Positions 45,445 through 54,747 are shown, numbered from the stretch's first letter. The stretch: DNA of 64,000 nt from Bradyrhizobium sp. LHD-71 (GCF_031157255.1 NZ_JAVIFX010000036.1:1-64000), one strand, 5' to 3'. Made by a program: numbers and translations. Notes: generated from the letters alone by a model not told the origin.

Positions 45445-45472
45445 ATCGGCGGCTGAGCGATCAGCCGCCGAT
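45445..45472. terminator. Rho-independent terminator after the chemoreceptor
   Basis: A perfect 12-base stem ATCGGCGGCTGA/TCAGCCGCCGAT with a GCGA tetraloop, then TTCGTT. Lies 25 bases past the chemoreceptor stop; the stop of the LysR fragment on the other strand is inside it. Confidence 0.8.
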
Positions 45473-45775
45473 TTCGTTGTTGGTGCGCGCTGGCCTCTGC
45501 TTCCGCCGGCCGCCGTCCAGCAGCTCCCGCAGCGCCTCGATCTTGGCGGAGCCTGCGCCCCTGCGCCAGATCAGCACGATGTCGAAACGGTTCTCGCCCG
45601 GCGGCAGCTTCTGCACAGCCAGTCGCCTGCTTTCGGGGAAGGTCGAAAGCACGCTTTTCGGCAGCATGGCAATGCCAATGCCGGCGACGACGCAGCCGAG
45701 CATGGCGTGATACGAGCCCAGCTCGATCGTCCGCTCCGGGATCTCGCCGCGCTTCGCAACGCTTTGCGCTGACCC
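45461..45775 (-). pseudogene. LysR-family regulator, C-terminal fragment
   Basis: The minus frame reads SVAKRGEIPERTIELGSYHA, MLGCVVAGIGIAMLPKSVLS, ...FDIVLIWRRGAGSAKIEALR. It matches the last 80-100 residues of a LysR effector domain (the ELGSYHAM-CV-G-GIA-LPKSVL stretch). An in-frame TGA lies directly upstream at about 45781-45783 and no DNA-binding domain is nearby, so only the 3' end of the gene remains. Its 5' boundary coincides with the decayed DUF1127 gene on the other strand. Confidence 0.75.
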
Positions 45776-46034
45776 GAGAGATCATTCGTCGCGCGCGCAG
45801 CGAACGCGACAAGGCCATCGGCATTGCCATCGACCGCGCTTTCCTATGGGCCTTGCGACAGGTCCGACGCGTGAGTGCATTACGTCAGGCATCGCGTTCG
45901 CTTGTCCGAAAACGACGTGAGCGCATCGCTGCCGCGCAGTTGCGCGATTTAAGGGAGCAAGAACTCGCCGACATGGGGTGAACCGTGGCGAAATCGAGAA
46001 CTGCGTGCGCTATTGCGCGCAACGCCCGCGATGA
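45769..46034 (+). pseudogene. DUF1127-family small protein, frameshifted
   Basis: The plus frame through 45781 reads TREIIRRARSERDKAIGIAI..., RKRRERIAAAQLRDLREQEL, ADMG and stops at TGA 45979-45981. Adding one base at GGG/GTG lets it continue VNRGEIENCVRYCAQRPR to TGA at 46032-46034, which is exactly the expected DUF1127 ending (D-I/M-G-x-x-R-x-x-I-E). So one base seems lost after ATGGGG. No ATG/GTG start is found upstream (CTG at 45769). Inactive or extremely shortened. Confidence 0.6.
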
Positions 46035-46052
46035 AGACGCGCTCGTCGCGAC

Positions 46053-47138
46053 CTAGCCGACTTGGCCCCGGTGCCGCAGAAAGTGGTCGGCGAGAACGCA
46101 GGCGACCATTGCCTCGCCCACCGGCACTGCGCGAATGCCGACGCACGGATCGTGGCGACCCTTGGTCATGATCTCGGTGTCGGCGCCCTTGCGGTCGATC
46201 GTCTTGCGCGGTGTCAGGATCGACGAAGTCGGCTTGACCGCAAAGCGTGCAACCACGGGCTGGCCGGTCGAGATGCCACCAAGAATTCCGCCGGCGTTGT
46301 TGGACAGGAACGCCGGTCCCTGGTTGCCCATGCGCATCTCATCGGCGTTCTCCTCGCCGGATTTTTCCGCCGCAGCGAAGCCGGCGCCGATCTCGACCCC
46401 CTTCACCGCGTTGATGCTCATCAATGCGGACGCAAGGTCGGCGTCGAGCTTGCCGTAGATCGGCGCACCGAGCCCGGCCGGCACGCCTTCGGCGACAATC
46501 TCGATCACCGCGCCGATCGACGAGCCGCTCTTGCGCACGCCGTCGAGATAGCCTTCCCAAAACTCTGCCGTCGTCTTGTCCGGGCAGAAGAACGGATTGT
46601 TGCCGACCTCGCTCCAGTCCCACCTATCGCGGTCTATTGCGTGCGGCCCGACCTGCACCAGCGCACCCCGCACCGTCACGCCCGCCACGATCTTGCGCGC
46701 GATCGCACCCGCGGCAACGCGCATGGCGGTTTCGCGCGCCGACGAGCGGCCGCCGCCGCGATAGTCGCGCAGGCCATATTTTGCGTCGTAGGTGTAATCG
46801 GCGTGGCCGGGACGGAACTTGTCCTTGATGTCGGAATAGTCCTTCGAACGCTGATCGGCATTCTCGATCAAGAGCCCGATCGGCGTTCCGGTCGTCACCT
46901 GCACGCCCGTGTCGGGATGCTCCATAACCCCCGACAGGATTTTCACCTGGTCCGGCTCCTGCCGCTGGGTGGTGAAGCGCGACTGGCCCGGCCGGCGCCG
47001 ATCGAGATCACGCTGGATATCGTCGGCGACAAGCGGGATCTGCGGCGGGCAGCCATCGACCACGCAGCCGATCGCAACCCCGTGGCTCTCGCCGAAGGTC
47101 GTGACCCTAAACAAATGGCCGAATGTGTTGAACGACAT
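46053..47138 (-). CDS. aroC: Chorismate synthase
   Basis: A 361-residue FMN-dependent enzyme forming chorismate from EPSP, the last step of the shikimate route. Motifs: [74 protein letters not shown] and [30 protein letters not shown]. Full length. The order aroC-phosphatase-fabI is expected for this group. Confidence 0.97.
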   Translation of the reverse strand: MSFNTFGHLFRVTTFGESHGVAIGCVVDGCPPQIPLVADDIQRDLDRRRPGQSRFTTQRQEPDQVKILSGVMEHPDTGVQVTTGTPIGLLIENADQRSKDYSDIKDKFRPGHADYTYDAKYGLRDYRGGGRSSARETAMRVAAGAIARKIVAGVTVRGALVQVGPHAIDRDRWDWSEVGNNPFFCPDKTTAEFWEGYLDGVRKSGSSIGAVIEIVAEGVPAGLGAPIYGKLDADLASALMSINAVKGVEIGAGFAAAEKSGEENADEMRMGNQGPAFLSNNAGGILGGISTGQPVVARFAVKPTSSILTPRKTIDRKGADTEIMTKGRHDPCVGIRAVPVGEAMVACVLADHFLRHRGQVG

Positions 47139-47192
47139 GGGCTTGTGGTAGCCCCGGCCGCGCCAGGGGTCAAATGATCGGGCAAGCCCGCG

Positions 47193-47804
47193 TCAAGCGT
47201 ACTTGGTCAGCCTACCGCCGGCGAAAACATAGACGACGCCCTGCTCCACCTGCGCTTCGACCGCCTCCAGTGCCGTGGCGACGCCGGTCGCCACCATCAG
47301 CGCGCGCATCGTGCCGCCATGCGCCACCGCGACCGTGTCCGAGGTCAGTTCGGAGAGCCAGGCCCGCATCCGCACCGCGACCTCGGCATAAGTCTCGCCA
47401 CCCGGCGCAGTGGTCCCCCAACGATCCTTGTGGCGCGCCGCGAACGCGACCGGATCATGCGCTTCCATTTCCGGGACAGTGAGCCCTTCCCAGACGCCCC
47501 AGCCGATCTCGCGCAGGCGATGTTCGACCTTGTAGCTGTTGGCCGGCAGGCCGAGCGCGCCGCGCAGCAGATCCATGGTCACTCGCGCACGCGACAATGG
47601 ACTGGACACATAACCAAAATGCTGCGGCTCGCGCGCGTCGCGGACGATCAGGTCACGCAGAATGCCTCCGGCCGCTTCAGCCTGCACGCGGCCGCGCGCG
47701 TTCAGCGGGATGTCGCGGCTGCCCTGAAAGCGCCCTTCAGCGTTCCATGCGGTCTCGCCATGACGGACGTAGTAGATGACGGGCGAGGACATGGTCGTCG
47801 GCAT
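47193..47804 (-). CDS. Histidine phosphatase family protein (phosphoglycerate mutase-like)
   Basis: A 203-residue phosphatase with the phosphohistidine motif YYVRHGETAWNAEGRFQGSR, the VSSPLSRARVTMDLL arm, EIGWGVWEGLT and the second histidine in VAVAHGGTMRAL. It may act on phosphosugars or be a general phosphatase. Starts 14 bases after the fabI stop; ATG at 47804 or 47792. Confidence 0.9.
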   Translation of the reverse strand: MPTTMSSPVIYYVRHGETAWNAEGRFQGSRDIPLNARGRVQAEAAGGILRDLIVRDAREPQHFGYVSSPLSRARVTMDLLRGALGLPANSYKVEHRLREIGWGVWEGLTVPEMEAHDPVAFAARHKDRWGTTAPGGETYAEVAVRMRAWLSELTSDTVAVAHGGTMRALMVATGVATALEAVEAQVEQGVVYVFAGGRLTKYA

Positions 47805-47818
47805 CGCGCTTTCGGCGC

Positions 47819-48643
47819 CTATTCCTTCGAATTCGCGAGCGTCATGTCCGGCGCATCGGGACGCTTCATGCCGACGACGTGATAGCCGGAATCGACATGG
47901 TGAATCTCGCCGGTGACGCCGCGCGACAGGTCAGAGAGCAGGTACAAGCCGGCGTCGCCGACCTCCTCGATGGTGACATTGCGCTTCAACGGCGCGTTGT
48001 ATTCGTTCCACTTCAGAATGTAGCGGAAATCGCCGATGCCCGATGCCGCCAAAGTCTTGATCGGCCCGGCCGAGATCGCGTTGACGCGAATGTTCTTCTC
48101 GCCGAGGTCGGCCGCGAGGTAACGCACGCTGGCCTCGAGCGCCGCCTTCGCCACGCCCATCACGTTATAATGCGGCATCCACTTTTCGGCGCCGTAATAG
48201 GTCAGCGTCAGAACTGACCCCCCGTTCGGCATCAGCTTCTCCGCGCGCTGGACCACGGCGGTCAGCGAATAGCAGGAGATCAGCATCGTCTTCGAGAAGT
48301 TGTCCTGCGTGGTCTCGAGGTAGCGTCCGTCGAGCTGGTCCTTGTCGGAAAACGCGATCGCGTGGACGACGAAATCGATGGTGCCCCAGGCCTTGCGCGC
48401 CTCCTCGAACACGGCGTCCAGCGTCGCCGGCTCCGTGACATCGCAATGGCCAAGCAGGATCCCGCCGAGTTCCTTGGCAAGCGGCTCGACGCGCTTCTTC
48501 AGCGCCTCGCCCTGGTAGGACAGGCCGACCGTGGCTCCATGCGCCTGGCAGGCCTTGGCAATGCCCCAGGCAATCGAGCGGTTATTGGCGACACCCAGAA
48601 TGATGCCGCGCTTGCCCTTCATCAGCCCCGAATTGTCCGCCAT
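47819..48643 (-). CDS. fabI: Enoyl-[acyl-carrier-protein] reductase (NADH)
   Basis: A 274-residue SDR enzyme completing each round of fatty acid elongation. GVANNRSIAWGIAKACQAHG is the FabI dinucleotide motif; LTLTYYGAEKWMPHYNVMGV holds the Tyr-x6-Lys active pair (Y and K in YNVMGVAK), and AISAGPIKTLAASGI is the substrate loop. GAGG lies nine bases before ATG. Operon fabI-phosphatase-(aroC). Confidence 0.97.
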   Translation of the reverse strand: MADNSGLMKGKRGIILGVANNRSIAWGIAKACQAHGATVGLSYQGEALKKRVEPLAKELGGILLGHCDVTEPATLDAVFEEARKAWGTIDFVVHAIAFSDKDQLDGRYLETTQDNFSKTMLISCYSLTAVVQRAEKLMPNGGSVLTLTYYGAEKWMPHYNVMGVAKAALEASVRYLAADLGEKNIRVNAISAGPIKTLAASGIGDFRYILKWNEYNAPLKRNVTIEEVGDAGLYLLSDLSRGVTGEIHHVDSGYHVVGMKRPDAPDMTLANSKE

Positions 48644-48705
48644 CTACGAACCTCTTTCGAATCCGGATCCGGTTCAGCCCATCCGATCCGGCATCGATAC
48701 GCGAC

Positions 48706-48768
48706 AGGAGGGGTGTAATGGCACACCCCCCACAGGCCTTCAAGGGACCCAGCCAACACAAGAAATAA
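48706..48768 (+). other. Possible 16-residue ORF with Shine-Dalgarno inside a hairpin
   Basis: AGGAGG (48706-48711) precedes ATG 48718, which opens MAHPPQAFKGPSQHKK and stops at 48768. GGGGTGT (48710-48716) pairs with ACACCCC (48723-48729), so the ribosome site and start are in a small stem-loop. It lies in the fabI/sigma divergent gap. Coding status is uncertain; on the other strand the hairpin would fall in the fabI leader. Confidence 0.3.
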
Positions 48769-48852
48769 CCGACAGAAACAAAGGAATAGCAGCACACTCA
48801 AGGTGTTAGTAGGATCGGAACTGTATCTTTCCACACCCACGCCTGGTCCGTC

Positions 48853-49344
48853 ATGATCGCCTTCCGCCCCAGCGTCGAAGCCATGATTCCCGCCCTGCGC
48901 CGCTACGCCCGGGCTCTGACCCGCGACGCCGACGTCGCCGACGACCTCGTGCAGGACACTTTGGTCCGCGCATTGCGATCGGAGAAGCTGTTTCACGGCG
49001 GCGACATCAGAAGCTGGCTGTACACCATCCTGACCAATCTCAACCGCAACCGCCGCCGGTCGCTGGCGCGTCGCCCACAGGTCTCGCAGCTGAACGAAGA
49101 CGACGAGCCCGGCGCCAACGGCACTGAAGCAGAAGGTCGCGACATCGAGCGCGCGCTTGCCGGGCTCGTGGAGGAGCAGCGCTCGGCGTTGCTGCTGGTG
49201 GTGCTGGAGGGGATGACCTATCGCGAGGTGGCCGAAATCCAGGGTGTGCCTATCGGCACGGTGATGTCGCGCCTCGCCCGCGCACGCGCACATGTCAAGA
49301 TGTCGATCGACGGCGAGAAGGTAACGTTGCGACGAGTGAAGTAA
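48853..49344 (+). CDS. ECF-family RNA polymerase sigma factor
   Basis: A 163-residue sigma factor. Region 2 is IPALRRYARALTRDADVADD, LVQDTLVRALRSEKLF, RSWLYTILTNLNRNRRRS; region 4 is LLVVLEGMTYREVAEIQGVP, IGTVMSRLARARAHVK. Followed after 52 bases by a membrane-bound anti-sigma factor. A GGAAC (48817-48821), the typical -35 of ECF promoters, lies 31 bases before the start, suggesting autoregulation, though a matching -10 is not clear. Confidence 0.93.
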   Translation: MIAFRPSVEAMIPALRRYARALTRDADVADDLVQDTLVRALRSEKLFHGGDIRSWLYTILTNLNRNRRRSLARRPQVSQLNEDDEPGANGTEAEGRDIERALAGLVEEQRSALLLVVLEGMTYREVAEIQGVPIGTVMSRLARARAHVKMSIDGEKVTLRRVK

Positions 49345-49396
49345 CGCCATTTTGGGGATGAGCACCTCATAGCGTTTGAAGAACAAGAACTGGACG

Positions 49397-50176
49397 ATGA
49401 CAATGACCGAACCGAACATGCCAGTCACAGAAGACGAGTTGCATGCGTTGGTCGACAACGAACTGCCGGCTGATCGCCGCGCCGCGGTCGAGAACTGGCT
49501 GAAGACCCATCCCGACGATGCCGCTCGCGTCGCCGCGTGGCGCGCAATGGGCAATGCAATGCACGCCCGCTATGGCGGGGTGGCGGACGAGCCGGTGCCG
49601 ACGCGGCTCGAGCTCGAGCGGCTTGCGACCCAGCCGCGCCGGTGGATGATCGGCGCCGCGGCAGCCGTGTTGCTTGCGTTCGCCGTCGGCGGCGGCGTCG
49701 GCTGGTTCGCCCGCGAAGCAGCCGCAGCGGTCGCAACGGCGCCCGACCCTGTCGATGCCATGCGCGAGGAGGCTTTCGCCGCGCACCGGCTGTACATCGG
49801 CGAGGTACGCCATCCGATCGAGGTGCGGGCGGAGGAGAATCATCTGCTGCCATGGCTGTCGCGGCGTATCGGCATGACACTGCGCGCGCCGGACCTGTCG
49901 AAATTCGACTTGAAGCTGCTCGGCGGCAGACTGCTGCCCGGCATCGGCGCGCCGGCCGCGCTTCTGATGTACGAGAACTCCGCCGGCGAACGGGTGACGC
50001 TGTACACAACGCCACTGAAAGCGCAGCGCTCGTCGTTCCGCTATCAGGAGGCCGACAAGTTTGCGTCGATCCACTGGGTCGCCGACAATTACGGCTGGGT
50101 GGTCTCCGGTCCCGCCGACAAGCCGCGGCTGAAGAGCATCGCGATGGCAGCGATCGAACAAAGCGAGCGGCGCTGA
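49397..50176 (+). CDS. Anti-sigma factor, membrane-anchored
   Basis: A protein of about 259 residues starting MTMTEPNMPVTEDELHALVD. The N-terminal DELHALVDNELPADRRAAVE and ARVAAWRAMGNAMHARYG is the usual ECF anti-sigma domain (no HxxxCxxC zinc motif). One transmembrane segment (MIGAAAAVLLAFAVGGGVGW) leads to a periplasmic domain of about 150 residues. Start choice between 49376 (TTG), 49397 and 49403 is uncertain. It should hold the sigma factor at the membrane. Confidence 0.85.
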   Translation: MTMTEPNMPVTEDELHALVDNELPADRRAAVENWLKTHPDDAARVAAWRAMGNAMHARYGGVADEPVPTRLELERLATQPRRWMIGAAAAVLLAFAVGGGVGWFAREAAAAVATAPDPVDAMREEAFAAHRLYIGEVRHPIEVRAEENHLLPWLSRRIGMTLRAPDLSKFDLKLLGGRLLPGIGAPAALLMYENSAGERVTLYTTPLKAQRSSFRYQEADKFASIHWVADNYGWVVSGPADKPRLKSIAMAAIEQSERR

Positions 50177-50189
50177 CCGCTCGCAAAAA

Positions 50190-50220
50190 CGCGTTACACT
50201 ATCCGTGATAGTGTAACGCG
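50190..50220. promoter_or_regulatory. 31-base perfect palindrome upstream of the CDF exporter
   Basis: Arms CGCGTTACACTATC and GATAGTGTAACGCG with a CGT spacer. It lies 13 bases after the anti-sigma stop and 43 bases before the exporter start. The size and symmetry suit a TetR-type operator; without a following T-run it is a poor terminator. No TetR gene is adjacent. Confidence 0.55.
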
Positions 50221-50263
50221 GCTGCAAGGGTCCATATGAACCTCCACAGATGATGGAGGGCTC

Positions 50264-50959
50264 ATGAGCGCCGGCTGCGGACACACCCACACCTTCGACG
50301 GCGTCTCGGACGACTACAAGCGGCGGCTCTGGCTGGTCATCGCCATCAACGGTGCGATGTTCGCGACCGAGATGATCGCCGGCGCTGTGGCTGGCTCGGT
50401 TGCGATGTGGGCCGATGCGCTCGACTTCCTTGCCGATGCGGCCACCTACGGCTTGTCGCTGGCGGTGATCGGCCTGGCGCTCGCCGTGCGCGCCCGTGTC
50501 GCGCTCGTCAAGGGGATCAGCCTGACATTGATGGGACTGTGGGTGTTCGGCACGACGGCGTGGCACGTGTTCGTCACCGGCGTGCCGCGCGCGGAAGTCA
50601 TGGGCGCGATCGGTTTCCTCGCGCTCGCTGCGAATGTCCTGAGCGTGCTGATTCTGATGCGCTACAAGGACGGCGACGCGAACGTGCGGTCGGTCTGGCT
50701 CTGCTCGCGCAACGATGCGATCGGCAACATCGCAGTGATGGTGGCCGCCGCCGGCGTGTGGGGCACGGCGACGAAATGGCCGGACCTGGTCGTCGCCGGC
50801 TTTATGGCCGCGCTGTTTCTCTCGTCCTCAGTGCAGATCGTCCGACAGGCACTGGTCGAGATGAAGGCGGGAAAGATCGATTTCCACGCGCATGAGCACG
50901 ACGACCCGTGCTGCGAGGGGCAAGCGCTCGCGACGCATTCGCATCACGCCGCGCACTGA
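50264..50959 (+). CDS. Cation diffusion facilitator-family metal exporter
   Basis: A 231-residue membrane protein. GCGHTHTFDGVS at the N-terminus and HAHEHDDPCCEGQ...HSHHAAH at the C-terminus are His/Cys-rich metal-binding tails; the membrane part has the CDF pattern with MWADALDFLADAATYGLSLA (helix II) and CSRNDAIGNIAVMVAAAGVW (helix V, N-D in place of H-D). It lacks a long cytoplasmic C-terminal domain, as in the short CDF-like proteins. Likely exports Zn, Co or Ni. Confidence 0.85.
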   Translation: MSAGCGHTHTFDGVSDDYKRRLWLVIAINGAMFATEMIAGAVAGSVAMWADALDFLADAATYGLSLAVIGLALAVRARVALVKGISLTLMGLWVFGTTAWHVFVTGVPRAEVMGAIGFLALAANVLSVLILMRYKDGDANVRSVWLCSRNDAIGNIAVMVAAAGVWGTATKWPDLVVAGFMAALFLSSSVQIVRQALVEMKAGKIDFHAHEHDDPCCEGQALATHSHHAAH

Positions 50960-51072
50960 AGCTGCCTGAGTCCGCAAGCAGTGGAGATCAATCACAGCGG
51001 CCTGCGCGCGCGCCTGATGCCTCCTTTCGCAGGGATGGCGCACGAGCTATCATCCTTTCATCAGGGAGACTG

Positions 51073-51540
51073 ATGATGCTGACGCTCGACATGAAACGCA
51101 TCGTACGCGAGCAGCCGCTCGGCTATGTCGCGACGGTTGCCGCCGATGGCACACCCAACGTATCGCCGAAAGGCACTTTCTTCGTCGTCGACGATGCGAC
51201 CATCGCCTTCGCCGAGATCCGCTCGCCCGCGACCATCCGCAACCTGCAAGGCAACCCTCGCATCGAGGTGAACTTCATCGATCCGTTCGCACGCAAGGGC
51301 TATCGCTTCGCCGGCACGGCAAAGATCGTGCCGCGCGGCGAAGAGGATTTCAACAAACTGCTCGAGATGTCGGGCTCGACACTTGCGCCGCGCGTACGTG
51401 CCGTGGTCGTCATCACCGTGGCCAAGGCGCTGCCTCTGGTGTCGCCAGCCTATGACGACGGGACGAGCGAGCCCGAGATACGCCGCTCGTGGACCACGCG
51501 CTTTCGCAAGCTGCAGCCCAACGAAAGGTTCGAGGAGTAA
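51073..51540 (+). CDS. Pyridoxamine 5'-phosphate oxidase-fold flavin-binding protein
   Basis: A 155-residue split-barrel protein: MKRIVREQPLGYVATVAADG, TPNVSPKGTFFVVDDATIAF, then IRNLQGNPRIEVNFIDPFAR. This is the PNPOx-like family often annotated as FMN-binding; the substrate is unknown. AGGGAGA precedes two adjacent ATGs (51073, 51076). The frame is open from 50908 but that part overlaps the CDF gene. Converges with the DnaJ-like gene. Confidence 0.87.
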   Translation: MMLTLDMKRIVREQPLGYVATVAADGTPNVSPKGTFFVVDDATIAFAEIRSPATIRNLQGNPRIEVNFIDPFARKGYRFAGTAKIVPRGEEDFNKLLEMSGSTLAPRVRAVVVITVAKALPLVSPAYDDGTSEPEIRRSWTTRFRKLQPNERFEE

Positions 51541-51546
51541 CTGTTC

Positions 51547-52524
51547 TCACATCCCGCTGCGCGGGTTGTAGGGCTTGGTCTCACGCCAGCGCTGCATCAG
51601 CGCTTCGAGGTCGGCATCGTTGCCGTCCGGCAGCGCGATGCGCACGGTGACGAACAGGTCACCCGGGTCCTTACCTTTCACCGGCATGCCCTTGCCCCGC
51701 AGGCGGAATGTGCGCCCGCTCGAGGTATTCTTCGGGATCGACAATTCGACCGCACCGTCAAGCGTCGGCACGCGCACCTTGGCGCCAAGCACCGCCTCGT
51801 AGAGCGTCACCGGAAGCTCGGCGCGCAGGTCGTTGCCGTCCACCTTGAACAGCGGATGCTGCGCGATCGTCACCGTGATCAGTGCATCGCCCGGACGATG
51901 ACCGGCGATCTCCTGCCCTTGCCCGCGTAGGCGGATCGTCTGGCCGCTGGTGATGCCGGCCGGAATCTTGACGTTGAGCTCCTTGCCGGTGGGCAACCGC
52001 ACACGCTTCTCAGCGCCGTGCACCGCGTCCTCGAGTGTGATGCCGAGCGAGGCATTGAGATCGAGGTCGGGCATCGCCGACGGCCCGGGCTCGTACTCGA
52101 ACGTCTCGGCGCCGCCGCCACGCGCACGCGCGGCACCGCCGAACATGCTGGAGAGGATGTCGTCGAACGCACCGCCGCCGTGGCCGCCTTGCGGCCCAGC
52201 TCCGCCGGTGCGGAAGGTGAAGGTCTCGAAGCCGTCGCGCGAGCTGCGCGAGAAGCCGCCCGGCCCGCCAGCGCCGCCACCTGGAAAGCCCTGGAAGCGC
52301 GGCTTGCCCTCGGCGTCAATTTCGCCCCGGTCGAACTGCTTGCGCTTCTCCTCATCGCCAATGATTTCGTTGGCGGCGTTGACTTCCGAAAAGCGCGCGG
52401 CCGCCTTCGGATCGTTCTTGTTGGCGTCCGGATGGTGCTTCTTGGCAAGTTTGCGAAACGCGCTCTTTATCTCAGCCGCGCTCGCGCCCTTGTTGACCCC
52501 CAGCACATCATAGGGGTTGCGCAT
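51547..52524 (-). CDS. DnaJ C-terminal domain co-chaperone (CbpA-like)
   Basis: A 325-residue type II J-protein. The J domain ([40 protein letters not shown]) has the HPD motif; a Gly/Phe-rich linker (about residues 75-130) follows, then the two beta-barrel substrate domains ([20 protein letters not shown]). No zinc finger, so CbpA-type rather than DnaJ proper. GGAGAG precedes ATG at 52524; the longer start at 52572 lacks support. Confidence 0.92.
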   Translation of the reverse strand: MRNPYDVLGVNKGASAAEIKSAFRKLAKKHHPDANKNDPKAAARFSEVNAANEIIGDEEKRKQFDRGEIDAEGKPRFQGFPGGGAGGPGGFSRSSRDGFETFTFRTGGAGPQGGHGGGAFDDILSSMFGGAARARGGGAETFEYEPGPSAMPDLDLNASLGITLEDAVHGAEKRVRLPTGKELNVKIPAGITSGQTIRLRGQGQEIAGHRPGDALITVTIAQHPLFKVDGNDLRAELPVTLYEAVLGAKVRVPTLDGAVELSIPKNTSSGRTFRLRGKGMPVKGKDPGDLFVTVRIALPDGNDADLEALMQRWRETKPYNPRSGM

Positions 52525-52659
52525 TGTTCCACTCTCCTTGCGGGAAATCCCCATTTGCCCGCGCGCTGCCATGCGGCGACGGACTTCAGTTCATGTGGGA
52601 ACGACGTGGCATTTTTGCAACGGGACCACCTCCCGCGCAGAGGGCCGAACCGCGTCGCC

Positions 52660-53199
52660 TCAGACCCTTCGCCAGGGCTTCATGGTCCGCACTTCCCAAC
52701 CCTTGCCGACCTTACAGGCCTCGCCCTGCAGCCAGGTCTCGGCCTTGTCCTTGACGTAGCTGGCGAGGAAATCCCGACAGGTGACACCGTTCGCGGAATA
52801 GGCATTGGTCAACGGCGTCACCGAGCCGCGTGCGCCCGTGTGCGGGTTTTCCCACGGATGGCTGGTATCCTTGCCGCCCCGCGCCAGGGCTTCGGTCGCG
52901 GCCGCCCGGGCATAGGCCAGGTCGGCCTCCGACGGCGACGGCACCGCGCTGAGGCTGGCATAGGCCCCGACCGCGGTCGGCCGGATCGAGGCGGTGGTCT
53001 CCGGCTCGGCCTTGCTGTCTGCGAACATCGAGCCCAACTGATAGGAACAGCCGCCGAGCACCGGTGCGGCCACAACCAGCAAGGCTGCGGCGCAGGCCGG
53101 CCTTGCGAACGCCAATAGGCGCGCGCTTACCCATCCCGTATAAGGAGAACGTGGCACTGGCTGACAAACTCCCGGACGCAACCGAGGCACCCCACGCAC
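52660..53199 (-). CDS. RT0821/Lpp0805-type surface lipoprotein
   Basis: A protein of up to 179 residues with lipobox VLGGC (Cys about residue 51), so an exported lipoprotein. The C-terminal half with [20 protein letters not shown] and [10 protein letters not shown] is the RT0821/Lpp0805 surface-antigen family. The start is uncertain: GTG at 53199 gives an unusually long leader; GTG at 53157 would give a normal signal. Divergent from pdxH, whose ATG at 53200 directly abuts the longest start. Confidence 0.8.
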   Translation of the reverse strand: MRGVPRLRPGVCQPVPRSPYTGWVSARLLAFARPACAAALLVVAAPVLGGCSYQLGSMFADSKAEPETTASIRPTAVGAYASLSAVPSPSEADLAYARAAATEALARGGKDTSHPWENPHTGARGSVTPLTNAYSANGVTCRDFLASYVKDKAETWLQGEACKVGKGWEVRTMKPWRRV

Positions 53200-53841
53200 A
53201 TGACCGATACGACAATCAACAAGACCCCAAACTCGTTAACGTCCGGTGATTTTACGGCGGCCGAGGAGCCGTTCGCGCTATTTTCGGAATGGCTTAACGA
53301 AGCATTCAAGTCAGAGCCGGCCGACGGCAACGCCATGACGCTTGCAACCGTCGACCAGGACGGCCTGCCCGATGCGCGCATGGTGTTGCTGAAGGGTGTC
53401 GACCACGGCGGCTTCGTCTTCTATTCACATGTCGACAGCGCCAAAGGCCGCGAGCTCAAGGCAAACCCGAAGGCGGCGCTGGTGTTTCATTGGAAGTCGC
53501 TTCGCCGCCAGGTGCGCATCCGCGGCAACGTCGAGGCCGTGACGCCGGCCGAGGCCGACGCCTATTTCGCGACCCGCCCGAAGCAGGCCCAGCTCGGCGC
53601 GTGGGCGAGCAAGCAATCGCAACCGCTGGAAAGCCGTTTCGCCTTCGAGCAGCAGATCGCAAAATACGCAGCCAAGCACCTGATCGGCGACGTGCCGCGC
53701 CCGCCGGGCTGGAGCGGTTGGCGCGTGGTGCCGCTCGCGATCGAGTTTTGGCACGATCGCCCTTACCGCCTGCACGACCGCATCGTCTTCACCCGCGCGA
53801 CCTCAAAGGATGCGTGGACAAAGACGCGGCTGTATCCGTAA
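53200..53841 (+). CDS. pdxH: Pyridoxamine 5'-phosphate oxidase
   Basis: A 213-residue FMN enzyme making pyridoxal phosphate. Motifs: [75 protein letters not shown] and the C-terminal [10 protein letters not shown]...RLYP. Full length and typical. Confidence 0.96.
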   Translation: MTDTTINKTPNSLTSGDFTAAEEPFALFSEWLNEAFKSEPADGNAMTLATVDQDGLPDARMVLLKGVDHGGFVFYSHVDSAKGRELKANPKAALVFHWKSLRRQVRIRGNVEAVTPAEADAYFATRPKQAQLGAWASKQSQPLESRFAFEQQIAKYAAKHLIGDVPRPPGWSGWRVVPLAIEFWHDRPYRLHDRIVFTRATSKDAWTKTRLYP

Positions 53842-53843
53842 TG

Positions 53844-53944
53844 CATTGTCGCTCGCGAGAGGCGAAGCGGCGCCGTTCTTCGAACGGTCCCAGGCGAGCG
53901 AAGCGACGCCGTTCTTCGAACGGCTATGGGCGCTCGCAATGACG
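53844..53944. repeat. Tandem palindromic repeats (CGCCGTTCTTCGAACGG, two copies)
   Basis: GCCGTTCTTCGAACGG occurs at about 53871-53887 and 53907-53923 and is flanked by GTCGCTCGCGAG and CGCTCGCAATGACG. The unit is related to 6981-7022 (same palindrome). It fills the pdxH-SDR gap. Confidence 0.75.
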
Positions 53945-53961
53945 CGTGAAAGAAAGTCCTG

Positions 53962-54717
53962 ATGGCCCAGTCCCATTCCAATCACCCGCGCCGGACGTTG
54001 CTGCTCACCGGCGCCAGTCGCGGCATCGGCCACGCCACCGTGATCCGTTTTTCGTCCGCCGGCTGGCGCGTCATCACCTGCTCGCGGCATCCGTTCCCCG
54101 AGGAATGTCCATGGGACGCAGGTCCGGAAGACCATATCCAGGTCGACCTCGCCGACCATCAGGACACCGAGCGCGCCATCAAGGAAATCCGCTCGCGGCT
54201 CACCGACGGGCTGTTGCACGCGCTGGTGAACAACGCCGCGATATCACCAAAGGCACCGGGCGGTGCCCGCATGGGTACGATCGAGACCGACGTCGATACC
54301 TGGACGCACGTATTCAACGTCAACTTCTTCGCGCCGATTACACTGGCGCGCGGGCTGATCGAGGAGTTGAAGGCGGCCAAGGGTTCGGTGGTAAACGTCA
54401 CCTCGATCGCCGGATCGCGCGTGCATCCGTTCGCGGGAGCAGCCTATGCGACTTCGAAAGCGGCGCTTGCGGCGCTGACCCGCGAAATGGCCTTTGACTT
54501 CGGCCGCCACGGCGTGCGCGTCAACGCGATTGCACCAGGTGAGATCGACACCGCCATCCTCTCGCCGGGGACGGAGGAGCAGATCGTGCCGCACATTCCG
54601 CTCGGCCGCCTTGGTACACCCGACGAGGTCGCGCGCGTGATCTACGCGCTGACTGCCGAGACGAGCTCTTACGTGAACGGCGCCGAGATCCACATCAACG
54701 GCGGCCAGCACGTGTGA
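53962..54717 (+). CDS. Short-chain dehydrogenase/reductase
   Basis: A 251-residue SDR. TGASRGIGHATVIRF is the nucleotide motif, LVNNAAISPKAPGG the NNA motif, then NVTSIAGSRVHPFAGAAYAT, SKAALAALTRE with the S-Y-K active residues, and NAIAPGEIDTAIL. NAD(P)-dependent oxidoreductase of unknown substrate. Located between pdxH and the Bug receptor. Confidence 0.92.
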   Translation: MAQSHSNHPRRTLLLTGASRGIGHATVIRFSSAGWRVITCSRHPFPEECPWDAGPEDHIQVDLADHQDTERAIKEIRSRLTDGLLHALVNNAAISPKAPGGARMGTIETDVDTWTHVFNVNFFAPITLARGLIEELKAAKGSVVNVTSIAGSRVHPFAGAAYATSKAALAALTREMAFDFGRHGVRVNAIAPGEIDTAILSPGTEEQIVPHIPLGRLGTPDEVARVIYALTAETSSYVNGAEIHINGGQHV

Positions 54718-54747
54718 GGACGGCTGCCACCGGCCCGACAGTCCACG

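Noticed and set aside
49367-50566. 399-residue ORF antisense to the anti-sigma factor and CDF exporter genes
   Set aside because: Shadow frame; both plus-strand genes have clear domains and transmembrane segments.
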